Counted from the first letter of the stretch, positions 25,300 to 37,265 are shown. The stretch is DNA of 64,000 nucleotides from Aselliscus stoliczkanus (GCA_033961575.1 CM066730.1:132560023-132624022); one strand, 5' to 3'. Made by a program: numbers and translations. Notes: generated from the sequence alone by a model not told the origin.

Positions 25300-25540
25300 A
25301 GAGGACAGAGGCGTGATTGAACCATGCATCTGTCAGACATCTAAAGGCCATGTTCCCCCTTCTCTACAACACTGTCTACCCAGGACCAGCCACATTATTT
25401 GTGAGGCCCACTGGAAAATGAAAATGTGGGGCTCCTTGCTAAAAAATGATTATGAATTTCAAGGCAGCAACGAAGCATTAAATCAAGAGCTGGGACCCTA
25501 TACACTAGTCACACATCCATGAAGCCGGCTGTGTAAGGGT
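25300..25540 (+). repeat. Old dispersed repeat (unnamed)
   Basis: GAGGCCCACTGGAAAATGAA, AATGTGGGGCTCCTTGCT, TTATGAATTTCAAGGCAGCA and CCATGAAGCCGGCTG resemble a repeat common in other mammals. I cannot name the family. Confidence 0.5.
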
Positions 25541-26989
25541 GTTGTAGAGAACAAACAAGCAAAATACATTGACATTTCTTTGTTATATCACCTTTGGCTA
25601 TCTTTTCCATACTATGTTTTATGGCCAGGGATCAAAACTGTCTAACGGAACTTGCTAAGAGTATCCAAGAAAACAACAAAAAGATACAGAGTAGAAGCGA
25701 AGAGGGAAGACGGCAGTGAAGGCTAGGCAGTGTCTTGGTCTCCAAGGCACAGACCCAGAGGTGCCTCAGAGTAAAGATCGCAGTTCAGTCCCCTTCGTTT
25801 GGAGACAAGAGGTGATCCTAAAGTGGGTTGGTGACCTTTTGTGAATTAGTTCAACTCTGGGGTCTCAATTTTTCATTTAAAAATGATGTAAAATTAGATA
25901 ATTTCTAAATGGCTCCCAGAAGTAAAATGTATGACATGGCATAGATATTTTAAGTATGTAACTCCATGGAGCCATGTTAGTTCTAACTTTTTTTTTTTTT
26001 AAATGAGAGTGTTTTAGGTCAAGTTCCTCTAGGAAAACATACTCAGAGACAGATTTGCATGCAGGAAGTTGATTAGGGGGTACCCATAGATCATCAATAC
26101 CTGTGAGGAAGTGATGGAAGCAGGATTCTCAGAGAAAATGAACTGGGATGTGGTCACAGTAAAGGTATCAACCAACTCCATAGGGAACTCTGAGCTGGGA
26201 TGGTCCTTGGGTGTTGTCCTGACTTGGGCACGCATAGACTGACACATCAATAGTCACTGGATATAGGTTGACCCTTAAGTATGGCTGTCCCCTTCAGACA
26301 AGGGCAAGTCAGAGAGAACAGTGCTGTGGTACCTACACTCCAAACAGCTGGGGAAATGAGTGCTTCGGTCCCGAAAAGGGGGTCAAGAGGGGACACTGGT
26401 AATACTCCAAGACATACACTCCAGAGACAATATAATTTTATTCGATACTCATTCCAAAGACTGATAACCACTGCCACCTTCTCTCTAGAACTTCTGCTTC
26501 CAGCAATACAATAAACTATAGGCTTTACTGACTTTCTGCTACAAAGCCGCTGGCTTGTTGATAGGATGCAATTTGTGATATATTGCTATGCTCGCAAACC
26601 TCAGCCTACTCTCCAAAAGCAAACAAGCCTTAAAAGGAGAAGCCATTGAATGCAGTGGGCGGTGGTGTTCAGGAACGCACAGTTGCCCAAGAGTAAATGG
26701 CCACAACAGCACTGCCAACGGATGCCAGGTGGAAGGAATTAAGACTGTGGCTCCTTTATCATCCTGGGTCATGAACACCCCTGGCTCCCAGAAAAACAAA
26801 TCCTCTCTGGAGGGAAGCCACCCCAGTTGAGGCTGGCAGAATTCCCACATAACATAATCAAGTCATATGCACATGCTAAAATGTCACACATTTAGGTAAG
26901 CCGCAGTGTGGAAAAGTCAGAGAGCTCCAAGTACTACAGATATTAGAATTGTCCAATACAGAACATAGAATTACCAGGTCTGAAATATT
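25541..26989. other. Unassigned intronic sequence
   Basis: No exon seen. 26020-26280 could be a diverged LTR (ordered G+C-richer text ending in CACTGGATATAGGTTGACCC), but I cannot support it. Confidence 0.4.
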
Positions 26990-27930
26990 TAAAGAAGTAA
27001 AGAATAAAAGTACAAAGAAGAGCGATACTGCACAATAGTTTTGCAAGATGATACCACGGGGGAAACCAGGTAATGAGTATACCAGAGAAAGGGTACTTGA
27101 GTACAATTATCTCAGAATAAAAAGGTGAATTAATAAAAAAAGAAAAGCAGTAGGAGCAAAAAGACAGGTCACCTACGATGGATAGGTGGTCAAGCTAGAG
27201 AGTAATCTTCTGAACAATATGAAAACTAGAAGAGAATAGATACAGATACACATTATTTATAAGAGTCTCCTAGAACATAAAGACATGGAAATTTGGAAAG
27301 GAAATACATGGAAAAAAAGCACCCTAAACAAATACATGCTAGACAAAAACCAAAAACCAAAAATCAGACAAATTAAGTTTAAGACAATAGCATTATTAAC
27401 ATTAAAGTGAGTCAGTATATAGTGATGAAAAATTCATTACTTCGGTAATATATAAATGTTCTAAAATTATATTGAAGTAATAAAATAACTCAAAATGTAT
27501 AAATCAAAAATTGATAGAATTACAAAAAGATACTACTAGAATGGATATCAACATATCTCTCTCAATCACTTATAAGTCAACCAGGAAAAAAATAGTCTTA
27601 AGAAAAAATGGCAAAGAAACATTTGAAAAAATGCCCAGCTTCATTAATAATTATGTAAATACAAATTAAAGCTGCAATGAGATACCATTACATCCCGGCT
27701 CGATTGTCAAAAATTAAGAAATCTGACAATATCAAGGGTCAGAGCATGTAGATAAATAGGAACTGTCATACACTGCTAGTAAGAGAGTACATTTTCAACC
27801 ACTTTGAAAAATAATTTGGTGCTTCCTAGTAAGTTCAAAGTGTGCCTTACAAAGTCACCAATGCGTGTCTCAGAGAAAAAAGCTTATACATATGGACTAG
27901 GACACATGTATACATCACAATCACAATAAT
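26990..27930 (+). mobile_element. Old L1/HAL1 LINE fragment
   Basis: A-rich strand with the L1 ORF2 3' pattern at 27600-27840: ATGGCAAAGAAACATTTGAA, GCTGCAATGAGATACCATTA, AACTGTCATACACTGCTAGT, TTGAAAAATAATTTGGTGCT. The part before 27550 is A-rich and less certain. Confidence 0.7.
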
Positions 27931-28137
27931 AGAAACAAATGTAACACAATTATTTCAAGCTCCGCCTTATTTTTTCTCATTTATTATTCAGGTATTTCAC
28001 AAACATTTACTGAAAGTTTGCTATGTCACTGGAGACTCACTTGAAGATCATATAATGAAGAAACCCTCAGAAACTCAAGAAATAACAGTCTCTATCTCTT
28101 CTGTATCTACATCTAAAATAGGGTTTATACATGGTTT

Positions 28138-28143
<6 letters not shown>

Positions 28144-28178
<35 letters not shown>

Positions 28179-28192
28179 TGTCTGTCTGTCTG
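28144..28192. repeat. (TG)n followed by (TCTG)n
   Basis: About 17 TG units run into four TCTG units. Confidence 0.97.
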
Positions 28193-28339
28193 CAGGCATG
28201 TATGTGTGGGTTTTAAACGCTGTAGCTTTGAGAACATGGTATAAGGAGGGAGTAGCTGATTTTGCTTGAAAAGGAGAATGGTTGATGGAAAAGCTGCAGA
28301 GAGGAAACACTGAGGTGCTATCACAGTTAGTTAAGCCAA

Positions 28340-28882
28340 CACCTTTTTTAAAAATTAATTAATTAATTAATTTTATTATTATTAATAGTTACAGATGAAC
28401 AAAACTATGCAATAGTTATCTTTTTCAACCCTTACAAAGTGACTCCCCCCTCCCCTTCCCTGCCCCCCCAGCCCCATATCATACATATCTATTACAATAC
28501 CATTGACTCCATCCCCACACTATATTCCACATCCCATGACTATATATATATTAAATTATAGTCAACATCTAATATTAATCAGCGGCAATTTCAGATGTAC
28601 AGTGCAGTGGTCAGGCCACTACACCGTCTATGAAGTGGTCTCCCTGAGAAGACATGAGTCCTTCTGATCCCCTAAAAAAATATTTACATTATTGATTATA
28701 TTCCCTAAACTGTCTCTTCTGTCTCTGCAATAGTATTGTAGTTATCAGTTGTGTTGCCTCGTCCCTTCCCCTTGTCTCTCATGCCCACCCCCATCCCAGC
28801 TAGTCCTCATCAGTTTTTCCTTTGTGTCTCTAAGACTATTTCTGTTTATTTTGGTTGTTTATTCAGTTCTTTAGATTCCTTT
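28340..28882 (-). mobile_element. 5'-truncated L1, 3' UTR and end of ORF2 region
   Basis: Reads like 50412-50940 in order: GTTACAGATGAACAAAACTA, AAGTGACTCCCCCCTCCCC, CCATATCATACATATCTATT, AGATGTACAGTGCAGTGGTC. An (ATTA)n-like tract at 28349-28372 marks the A tail. Confidence 0.85.
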
Positions 28883-29566
28883 TGTTCTGAATTAAAACAG
28901 GACCATTTGCCCAAGAAACTAAAATTACTGCACTTTAAAATGTGCTGAGTTAAGGAGTTTTCGAACCTTAAATATACCCTAGCAGAAAGAATGAAGCTGT
29001 GGCAATTCCAGCAGTTCTCTCAAAGCTGCAGCGTATCTTTAGAAGGTACTGCTTCAGCGTAAATATGAGGAAGAATTTGCTGATAGTATGGAATGACCTA
29101 TATTTAAGTAAGCTACTGAGAAAAAAAAGAAAAATATTGTGGAGTCTACTCAGGACTCCTCTTAAAATATCCCAGTGCTATCGGTCTGAAACCAAAAGAC
29201 ATTTGATGATTTCCATGAATGCCATGCCCACACTTAACGACTCCATATTGCTGAATGATAGATTTCTTTTTTAAAAGCAATAACTTTTTTATTATTCCAT
29301 TTAACTTAGTTAAACATTATTTGTTCAGCTCCTAATATATTCTAGGCACTCTGTTAGGTCACAGAAATGCAGAAATGAGTAAGACACAATCTCTGTCCTC
29401 AAGGAACTTAGAGATCAGTCAGGGACTAGCATGTAACCCAATAGATGACTAAGAGGTGTGTTCCTTGTGACATCAAATTATGTTTACAAAGTTCAAAAGG
29501 GGATCAGAAGGCCTCCCCCCAAGAAGCAAAGTAGGAGCTGGTTTTGATGTGACAAAGGGTGTGGTT
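28883..29566. other. Unassigned, with a MIR/L2-class tail at about 29310-29420
   Basis: TAATATATTCTAGGCACTCT and CTCTGTCCTCAAGGAACTTA are of the old MIR/L2-class tail. The rest is unrecognised. Confidence 0.5.
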
Positions 29567-29583
29567 AAGATGCTAGACATTTA

Positions 29584-30049
29584 CATAGATATAGAGGAAA
29601 AACTGAGGGTTGCTAGTTGAGAGGGGGGTGAGGATGGAGGGGAAGGGGAAGAGATTAGACAGCATAAATAGACAACTACAATATTGCCACAGGGATATGA
29701 AACACAGTTCGGGGAATATAATAATGTTGTAAAAATTTTGTGGTGTGTCAGATAGTCACATGTCTTGTTAGGGAGACCACTTCATGGATGGAGTAGAGGC
29801 TTGATCACTGCACTGTACCCCTGAAGCTGATGTATAGTATTGTATGCCAACTGCAACTGAATATGTGGATGGTCACGGGATGTGGAGTATACTGTGGAGG
29901 GGAGTCAGGGGAGTTGTGATAGATATGTATGATATGGGGGGGAGAGGGGTGGCGAACTGGGGGAGGGGGTTGTCACTTTGGGGGATAAAGAGTATAACTA
30001 TTGCATTGTGTTGTACACCTGAAACTAATAAAAAAAATGTCAAAAAAAA
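29584..30049 (+). mobile_element. 5'-truncated L1 tail with perfect target duplication
   Basis: This 466 bp insertion is flanked by AAGATGCTAGACATTTA at 29567-29583 and 30050-30066, 17 bp and identical. The sequence is the 3' UTR of the bat L1 seen reversed at 28340 and 50412 and ends GTACACCTGAAACTAATAAA plus poly-A. It holds two G-rich blocks (29622-29652 and 29936-29985). The identical flanks indicate recent insertion. Confidence 0.95.
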
Positions 30050-30205
30050 AAGATGCTAGACATTTAAATGAGAGAAAGAAATTTAAAACCCTACTCTTAA
30101 GGAATCAGGCTAGAGTGCTAGAAGGAGCTTTGTGTAAAGCAGAGCTGGGCTGGAATTCCAGGTCTCATTGCTGTGACCCAAGCTTGAGCACCTTGCTAAA
30201 ATTCA

Positions 30206-30207
<2 letters not shown>

Positions 30208-30245
<38 letters not shown>
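30208..30245. repeat. (GT)n microsatellite
   Basis: About 19 perfect units. Confidence 0.97.
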
Positions 30246-30247
<2 letters not shown>

Positions 30248-31084
30248 GCATGCATACACATGAAGGTGGGCTTATTGTAATGTTATAGTAATGGATGATG
30301 CCTTTGTTGTTCTCATCACTTATTTCAGGCATTAGGAGGAAGACCCATTTCTGTGGGTTGAGAACAAAATATCCACTAAAAGGGTGAATGTTCCCCCAGT
30401 ACCATGCTTAACGTCCAAACTCTGGAGATTTACTTCTCTATATTTCTTGTTTCAATCCCCAAAATAAAAGGCCATTATGCCTTAATACCTAAAGATTTAT
30501 GGGCTATGCTACAACTGATATTTAGACAGACGTGGCTTCTACATGGTAAAAGAAAATACGAATTACTTAAATATGTTCTCTCATATAGGAATGCAATAGA
30601 TTTTCATAAAATATTATTTTCCAGCAGTGCCAAGCTTCCATTTTCTTATGCCTCTCTCTGTTTCTGCTCATGGTTCTTGAGGAGGAACTCAGAAATCGGT
30701 GCAGTATTTTCAACAGCTGCACATGAAAACTATGGACCATTTTGTAATAGTAAACAATGTATATTACCAATAAATTTGTACACATGTAAATCTAGATGTA
30801 AAATGCATGAAAAGCAATACAGATTTTATATTAGCTAATAGACATTAGAGATTAGAATTTTGGATAGTTTAATTTTTATAAAATGTTGAATAAAAATTAT
30901 TAAAGCTTTCTAAAATATTATATAGTTTTCCACTTTATTTAAATAATTTAAAATATTATTGTGGTTATGTCTATGATACTGGTGCTAAATAGTCAGCAAG
31001 AAAAGAGTTTTCAAGCAGAATTTTGGCCAAAATTCCAGTAGCATTCTCTGTGCCATGTGTAACTTATGGTTTAAATTTGTTACT
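30246..31084. other. Unassigned intronic sequence
   Basis: A+T-rich. The 144-codon frame at 30404-30838 has no family signature and no splice context. Confidence 0.5.
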
Positions 31085-31100
31085 AGAAGATATACTCCCA

Positions 31101-31576
31101 GGGCCAGCTGAGTGGCGCTTTGGTTAAGAGCTGGTTTGGGACGCCAGCTGGCTTGAGACGCCAGCAGCCCTGGTTTGGATCCCACATATGAGGGCCAGTG
31201 ACACTGCCTTTTACAGCTAAGATGGTGAACAACAGCTCCACTTGGAGCTGGGCTGCTGTGAGTCCCTGGGACAGCATAACTGCAGCAGCTGCAGTGGACT
31301 GCCATAGGCTACAGTGAGTGGCCGGCAGCCAGCGTGAGCAGCTGGCAGCTGGTGTGAGCTGCCAAGAGCCGCTGTGAGCAGCTGTCCAGAGGCCGGCGAC
31401 CGGTCTGCTTCATCCGGGAAGAGCACAATGATGGTACCAACATAGGCCAGTGAAGCAATGTCTTCCACAACTAGACTGAAGAATAAAAGGACAGCAACTT
31501 GTCTGTTCCTCTTCCCCAGTTCACCAATGCTGTTCCTCTCCCCGCAATTCCCCAATAAAATATTTTTTAAAAAAGA
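31101..31576 (+). mobile_element. Composite SINE: tRNA-like head, 20-bp tandem array, long tail module
   Basis: Single insertion of 476 bp bounded by AGAAGATATACTCCC (31085-31099) and AGAAGATATAGTCCC (31577-31591), one mismatch. Head 31101-31210 is the tRNA-derived SINE (GGGCCAGCTGAGTGGCGCTT to AGGGCCAGTGACACTGCC) with a 17 bp tandem duplication (31131-31147 and 31148-31164). From 31274 to 31393 runs a tandem array of exact 20 bp period. The last four units start GTGAG at 31314, 31334, 31354 and 31374; the first two are degenerate. The tail has CCACAACTAGACTGAAGAAT, AAAGGACAGCAACTTGTC and CCCCAATAAAATATTTTTTA, resembling the 3' body of Rhin-type bat SINEs. No coding capacity. Confidence 0.9.
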
Positions 31577-31592
31577 AGAAGATATAGTCCCC

Positions 31593-32028
31593 ACTGGGCT
31601 ATTAATGATAATATTATACAGATCAATTTAAATTTTATATACAGGTCTGGCCCAAAGGAAACATCTTAGTAAGATACATATCAAATTTGCCCTTTAAACC
31701 ATTCTTGGCACATGATGGGAATGCCAACTGAATGCTATTAAAGCAATAAGATTTTATTTAAACTTAAGAGATGCATAAGAAGAAATAAGCAAAATGACAG
31801 AATATCCTCAGGTAGAAACAAATCATGGTGTTTGATATGAAACATAATTAATTTTGAATTTGAAATACTCTGTAATAGTTCAGTATGAATTGTTGCTTGC
31901 TATTAGTAATTTAGCAAAAGCATACAGAAACACAAGCAGATATGGGTTTGGCTACTTCATTTTAAAAATAATAAAAAGCATATTTAATTTTTTTGAAAAA
32001 CATTTCTAAATTGAAATAAACTGCATGT
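31593..32028. other. Unassigned intronic sequence
   Basis: A+T-rich. Nothing recognised. Confidence 0.5.
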
Positions 32029-32042
32029 GAAATATGTAACAC

Positions 32043-32326
32043 TGATATGTGGGATATAAAACTGAAAACAACAAAAGAACAAGGCAAACAAATGAAGGAA
32101 CAAAAGCTCATAGACACAGACAATAGTTTAGTGGTTACCAGGGGGTAGGGGGTTAGATGGTAGATGAGGTAAAAAGGGATCAAATATATGGTGATGGAAG
32201 GAGAACTGACTCTGGGTGGTGAACACACAATGTGATATATAGATGATGTATTACAGAATTGTACACCTGAAACCTATGTAACTTTGCTAACAATTGTCAC
32301 CCCAATAAACTTTAATTAAAAAAAAA
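32043..32326 (+). mobile_element. 5'-truncated L1 tail, second subfamily, with target duplication
   Basis: Ends TGTACACCTGAAACCTATGT, AACTTTGCTAACAATTGTCA, CCCCAATAAACTTTAATT plus poly-A. Flanked by GAAATATGTAACAC (32029-32042) and GAAATATGTAATAC (32327-32340), one mismatch. Its 3' end differs from the L1 at 29584 and matches 40325-40430 in reverse. Confidence 0.92.
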
Positions 32327-32449
32327 GAAATATGTAATACAATTCCATTCCAATAAAACATAAAGAAATTAGAAAAAGGAAATGGAACCATTTGCAGATC
32401 ATGAAGGAGAAGATTTGCGTACAAACAAAGCTGAGCCTCCATTCTGGTT

Positions 32450-32740
32450 ATTCTAGGTCTGGAGGCTACCTGTATTCCTCGCTCATGGCACCAAACCACA
32501 TCAACTTTGGCTTGTTGTTATATCTCTATCTCTGAATCTCCTTCCTCCCTCTTCTAAGCACCTTTGTGATTGCATTTGACTAGATAATCCAGGATAACCT
32601 CCCCATTTCAAGGTCTATAAATTAATCACATCTGCAAAATCCCTTTATCATGGAAGATGACATAGTCACAGGTTCCAGGGATTGTGAGGGCTGTTATTCC
32701 CCCTACACAGAAGACTTTTTTTTTTTTTAGCTTGCTCTGC
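32450..32740. repeat. Probable old LTR-type repeat (unnamed)
   Basis: GATAATCCAGGATAACCTCC, AATTAATCACATCTGCAAAA and GTCACAGGTTCCAGGGATTG recur in order in a common mammalian LTR-class repeat. The name is not certain. Confidence 0.5.
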
Positions 32741-33074
32741 AAATTATAAATATATGTGATGTGGGCCTCCAATTTGTACTCTGGCTCCAAGCCTGTAAAT
32801 GTTTGAGGTGGGCCTTATGTTCCCCGAAAACAGCAGCCTGCATAACAGAAGGGTCTTGAGACAGTAAACTAGAATTGGGACTGTGGGAGTCAAATATGGA
32901 AGAGAGGATTCCTGCATCTCTTGTGCCCCAGACTCTGAGGACCACGACATGCTTAGGGGGACTTCCGAATTCCAAGGGTGAAAAGCGTTCCATGTCCTGT
33001 GGAGATGGCCTGAGAGCTAGTCCCTAAGATCCACTTCAAACAGAAGTCTATGAACTGACGATGACTAAGCAAAC

Positions 33075-33300
33075 TACAATTTATTTCCATTTATTGAACG
33101 CCTTCTATGATTCAGGCGCTTTGCTAATTGCTTTACTTTCATCATCTTGCTTAATTTTCAGAACAGCTTTCAAAGGCAGGTACTATTATTATCATTATTT
33201 AACAGGTGCACGGCCTTAATATCATGATTAAGTGACAAGCTGGATTCAAAGCCTAGTTTGTCTAACTGTAAAACTGGTGCTTTCAACCACTGTAATACAT
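33075..33300 (-). mobile_element. MIR SINE relic
   Basis: TTTATTGAACGCCTTCTATG, CAGGCGCTTTGCTAATTGCT, AGGTACTATTATTATCATTA, TGGATTCAAAGCCTAGTTTG: reversed MIR from end to tRNA-related part. Confidence 0.88.
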
Positions 33301-33505
33301 TTCCACAGTTTATGAATCATTGTATCTAATTATACATTATTCTGAAAATTCATTTTCCTTTTATTGTGGACAAGCCATTAGGAAAGTTAAATTTTCCAAC
33401 TGTGCCATGCCCAGAAGTGTTAATTTGGCTTGAGTGCTGAATGGGGCAGCACTCCCTGAAGCCAGCAGGAGGGTATCAAGGTGATCAGTAAGAAATTCCC
33501 TCGGA

Positions 33506-33710
33506 CAGTGATTCTCAAATTTTAGCAGACCTGGAAAAGTGATTCCTAAACTTTAGAACCACCTGGAGAGTTTATGAAAACAAATCACAGCCCCCACACC
33601 CAAAGACTTTCTAATGTAATAGATCTGGGGTGGAGCCAATCATTTTCATTTTAACAAATTCTCTGGTGATGCTAATACTCTTGCTTAGAGACCATACTTT
33701 GAGAATTCCA
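33506..33710 (+). mobile_element. MER5-type hAT-Charlie relic
   Basis: CAGTGATTCTCAAATTTTAG start, ATCTGGGGTGGAGCCAATC centre, TCTGGTGATGCTAATACTCT and ACTTTGAGAATTCC end. The 205 bp length is near the family length. Confidence 0.88.
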
Positions 33711-34880
33711 TCCTAAGGAAAGGAGTTCCCTTGAGGACAGAGAACCTCAGTGAACAAGAGTAAAGCCATAGGTTTGGGCCATGCTTTTCCCCACAGGGAG
33801 ATTCATCTTTGTTACTAAACCTTGGAGTATCAGGATTTGCTTCCTGACAGTGAGGGTTCAAACCCAGCTTAGAATTACGGGTGGAATTCTGATAGCTAAG
33901 AAGGAGAGCATGAATTGAAGGAAGCATCCCAGGCTAGAACTGAGAATTTATGTATGGGGGGAAGTAAAGTGAAAGACCACTTTGGTGCAGACTTTGGAAA
34001 GTGTCCTTGAAAGCAACCTTAATACCTTATTTTTATGTGGATTTCAGTTTTCAAGCAGTTTAGCATGCATCCCCATTTTTCAGGTGTTTATGGGGCACAG
34101 ACTGCTCATTCTATGGTGTGTGCTCAGAGCTTGGGGGAGGAAAGAACAGGATGGGTCTAATCATAAACTGCTTTTCATCAACTCAGGAAAGAAAGGCTTA
34201 TTTTCATCTCCTTCAAGAACGCTGAAGCCCTGAGCTGAGCTTATACATTTTTTGCTTACAAAAAAACACAAATTCCCAAACTCAAACTGAAAAAATAGGA
34301 AATCTCATTCTCAACCATTTGTACAATTACTTTTGGATCATCCTCTCCATCTTTTTGTTTTGTTTGTTTCTAATTCCTGTCCCATTTTCAGAAATAGTGT
34401 ATACTAATATAGAGATATTTTCACTTGCACATGGAGAGCAAAAAAGTAAAGCATTTCCACACTATGTTACACCATTTCAAATGGGACAATGTATCTGAAA
34501 GGACTTGTTCTGTAATCTTTCACTCCAACCATGATAAAGTAAAGGGAAGAAGGAGGGAGAAAAATTGATGAAATTCACCAGGGTCACAGTGGGGAATAAC
34601 ATTTTCAACTTGAGGATTCTAAGAGCTGACAGCAGACCAGGAGGAGACGTCTCATTTGCATGAGGGTCCCTAGTCAGAGATGGAGAATTGCGCATTTGGG
34701 ATGTACGGCCAGTGGGATTGAGTGTAATTCCACTAAAAAGAAGGGAAAAATAAACACAAACTTCCTGACCAAGCCTAGAGCACATTTCTAAATAGTTTAA
34801 AGAAACGCATTTCTTACTTGGGATACAGAATAACTCAGAGAATTTGCTGATTATTACAGTCCATCACAGCGCCACACTGA
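33711..34880. other. Unassigned intronic sequence
   Basis: No exon or named repeat. Confidence 0.45.
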
Positions 34881-35298
34881 TGTAGTGGATGCTAGTGGTG
34901 TCCACCCAGATCCCCTCTCCCATGTGTTATGAGTGTTGGAGATGGCAACACAGAGAATTGCTCTGGACTATATGGGAGCATCTTGCCTGGGAGGCCACAC
35001 CTCTCCCCACCCCGTAAGGGTTGACTGGACCAATGCCCTGCTAACATGGAATACAAAAGACCAGCCCCCTTGCCTCAGTGTGAGATTAGCATGTCTGTCA
35101 TATGTGCTCTAGAATATCTTGGGGGATCAGACTAAAGCTAGTCTCTACTGAGATCACATTCTTGCTTAGCGTGTTTCTTCTGCCCTGTTCTATTTCCCTC
35201 ACCTCCCCTCTACTCAGAGCACATTCCAAATAAATCATTTAAACAAGGATCCCTAGCACAGGTTTTGTTCCAAGGAACCCAACCTGAGATAGTTGACA
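34881..35298 (+). mobile_element. ERVL-class LTR
   Basis: Begins TGTAGTGGATGCTAGTGGTG, has a polyadenylation-like AATAAATCATTTAAACAAGG and ends TTGTTCCAAGGAACCCAACC, TGAGATAGTTGACA. This order is that of old ERVL-type LTRs (MLT2/LTR33 group). The exact family is not certain. Confidence 0.65.
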
Positions 35299-35899
35299 CC
35301 AGGGCACTCTTGGGAAGCAGACTCTAAAGATAGGAATTCTGGAGTTGGATCATTTCTGGCTGGATGGCCATGAGAACCCCATTACTGGTGACAGGTGACA
35401 TATGGATAGTCCTTGGAATGTTAGGGTATTGGTCTGGTGATGGGATACAGGTGGAAGAGGGTGCAATAGCCAGAAGAATATTCCAGGTATTTATAGGTAT
35501 GAAGAAATAATAACTATAAGAACTGCGGATTTGGATATCTGTTACTAGGCACCATTGAGTAAAGAGAGAAAATAATAAGGCTCAGGTCTATAAACAATTT
35601 AAAGCAAAGCGTAAGAGTAAAAGGGGCTCCTTGGCAGCATTTAAAGAGAATTTCTGCTTCTACAGCTGGACAGGAGTTGTCACAAAACAGGGACAGGAAT
35701 TAATTGGGAGCAGAGCTTCAAAAAAGGTGAAAATTAGCCCATGCAAGTCTCTTACACAAACTCGGGGTCCTGATGGAGAAGGAAAGGAGGGGGTATCTGT
35801 GTAGGCACAGTTAAGAACCTTGAATCCTGAGTTTATCCTGAATGTTATGGGTCTGAAGAAATGGCTAATCCCCACCCTTATTAAAAGACAGAGTGAGAA

Positions 35900-35901
<2 letters not shown>

Positions 35902-35948
<47 letters not shown>
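35902..35948. repeat. (AC)n microsatellite
   Basis: About 23 perfect units. Confidence 0.97.
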
Positions 35949-35950
<2 letters not shown>

Positions 35951-36776
35951 CGTGAAGTTCTCCAAAGGCCTTCGAAGACAAGTGCGTTAGGAGATATTTC
36001 TTGCCTTTCTCAAGATTTGGCCCACCTCTTCTCCTGGCTCAGAATTAGAGTCAAATCTCAGCATAACCTGACTCAGGAAGCTCTGGGCCAGCAAAGCAAA
36101 AGAGAGTATATGCCTACAAAGTTTCAGGACCTGGCTAACACATTACCATTAGGAACTAGGAGTGGTTCCTGATGCGGCTAGATTAAGAGGGGACAGGATA
36201 TAAAGCTGGGTCATGGGGGTTTTGCAATATGGTGATACTTCCCAGTGATACAGGATTTAACATCCTGGCAAGGGCCCTAATGGCAGTTGTAATAGACTGT
36301 TGGAATGGCCCTTAGACACTTGAAGAAAGCATATCTTAACCAAAACAGAGATGCCAAAATTGCTGCAGCAAAGTATAGAGGGAGGGTTCTAAAAGCTCAG
36401 AGAAGCACTCATCAAGTCTACTCTGTAAGACAGAAAACGCTGTGGCCGGCCATGGTGCTTTGGGAGCCCCAGAAGACACTCCCTTTATAAAGGCAATAAG
36501 ATTAGGGAGGGAGATACACTCATCATTCTATAGGCTGGGAATAATGCCAGGACATATTCTTTACAGTACTGTGTTCCCTAAAAGAAATAGGGATCATCAG
36601 ATCTGAGATTAGCAGAGGCCAGGTGGCCGCATGTACCCATTAGAAGGGGAGCAGACAGAATTACTATAATTTGTATCAAGTTCAGAATGAGTTATCAAAG
36701 TCTGACCCTCCAAAATTAATACAGCATTGTATTAGCCATTAGGGGCAAGATAAATGGGCAGCCAGTAAGGTACATG

Positions 36777-36786
36777 TACGTACACG

Positions 36787-36817
<31 letters not shown>

Positions 36818-36832
36818 GCGCACACACACACA
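36777..36832. repeat. Alternating CA/CG tract
   Basis: CACGCACGCGCGCACACA followed by CA units and an inner CGCG. Purine-pyrimidine alternation throughout. Confidence 0.95.
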
Positions 36833-37265
36833 ATGGAGATCAGAACTGAAGAGCAAATTTTGAAGTCGGCCACCACCAATGAATAGCTATGTTCATATGC
36901 CCAGCTGTTTGACCCAGAACACAACTGAAGAAAGACCCTGAAAACCACTCAGATCTTTCCAAACTACTAAACACAGGTTGATGCTGCTAGTCAAAGATCC
37001 TCCCCATGAAGAGTAGAGGTTTATGTGGAAGTCAGCTAACAAATTGAGTCCTAATCATGTTTGTCTCACAGTTGTGACTGCTGGTTATTCTCTGGTTTCC
37101 AAGTGTATAACTGGAAAAAATATACTTAGCAATTGGCAGAACACTAACTCTGTTCCTTGGGACTGTAAAATTAGAAATGTTTTTGTAGGAAAGCCAAGAA
37201 GATGGCTCTGAAAGTCCCTCTACCACCCCTCCCCAAGGATAATAAATTTTAAAAAATTTTACATA

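Larger units (their letters stand above)
35299..37265 (+). mobile_element. Probable internal region of the ERVL-type element, left part
   Basis: Follows the LTR directly and is unlike the surrounding A+T-rich intron, with broken open frames such as 35948-36172 and 36305-36490. I infer a decayed endogenous retrovirus from position. Alignment to an ERVL internal consensus is needed. Interrupted by two CA tracts and followed by a MaLR LTR. Confidence 0.45.

Noticed and set aside
27842..28216. 124-codon open frame
   Set aside because: Its end is translated (TG)n/(TCTG)n, and the start is an L1 relic.
30404..30838. 144-codon open frame
   Set aside because: A+T-rich intronic DNA with no motif, no splice sites and no similarity that I recognise.
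35902..36832. CRISPR-like regular repeats
   Set aside because: Simple CA microsatellites without spacers, in a mammalian genome.
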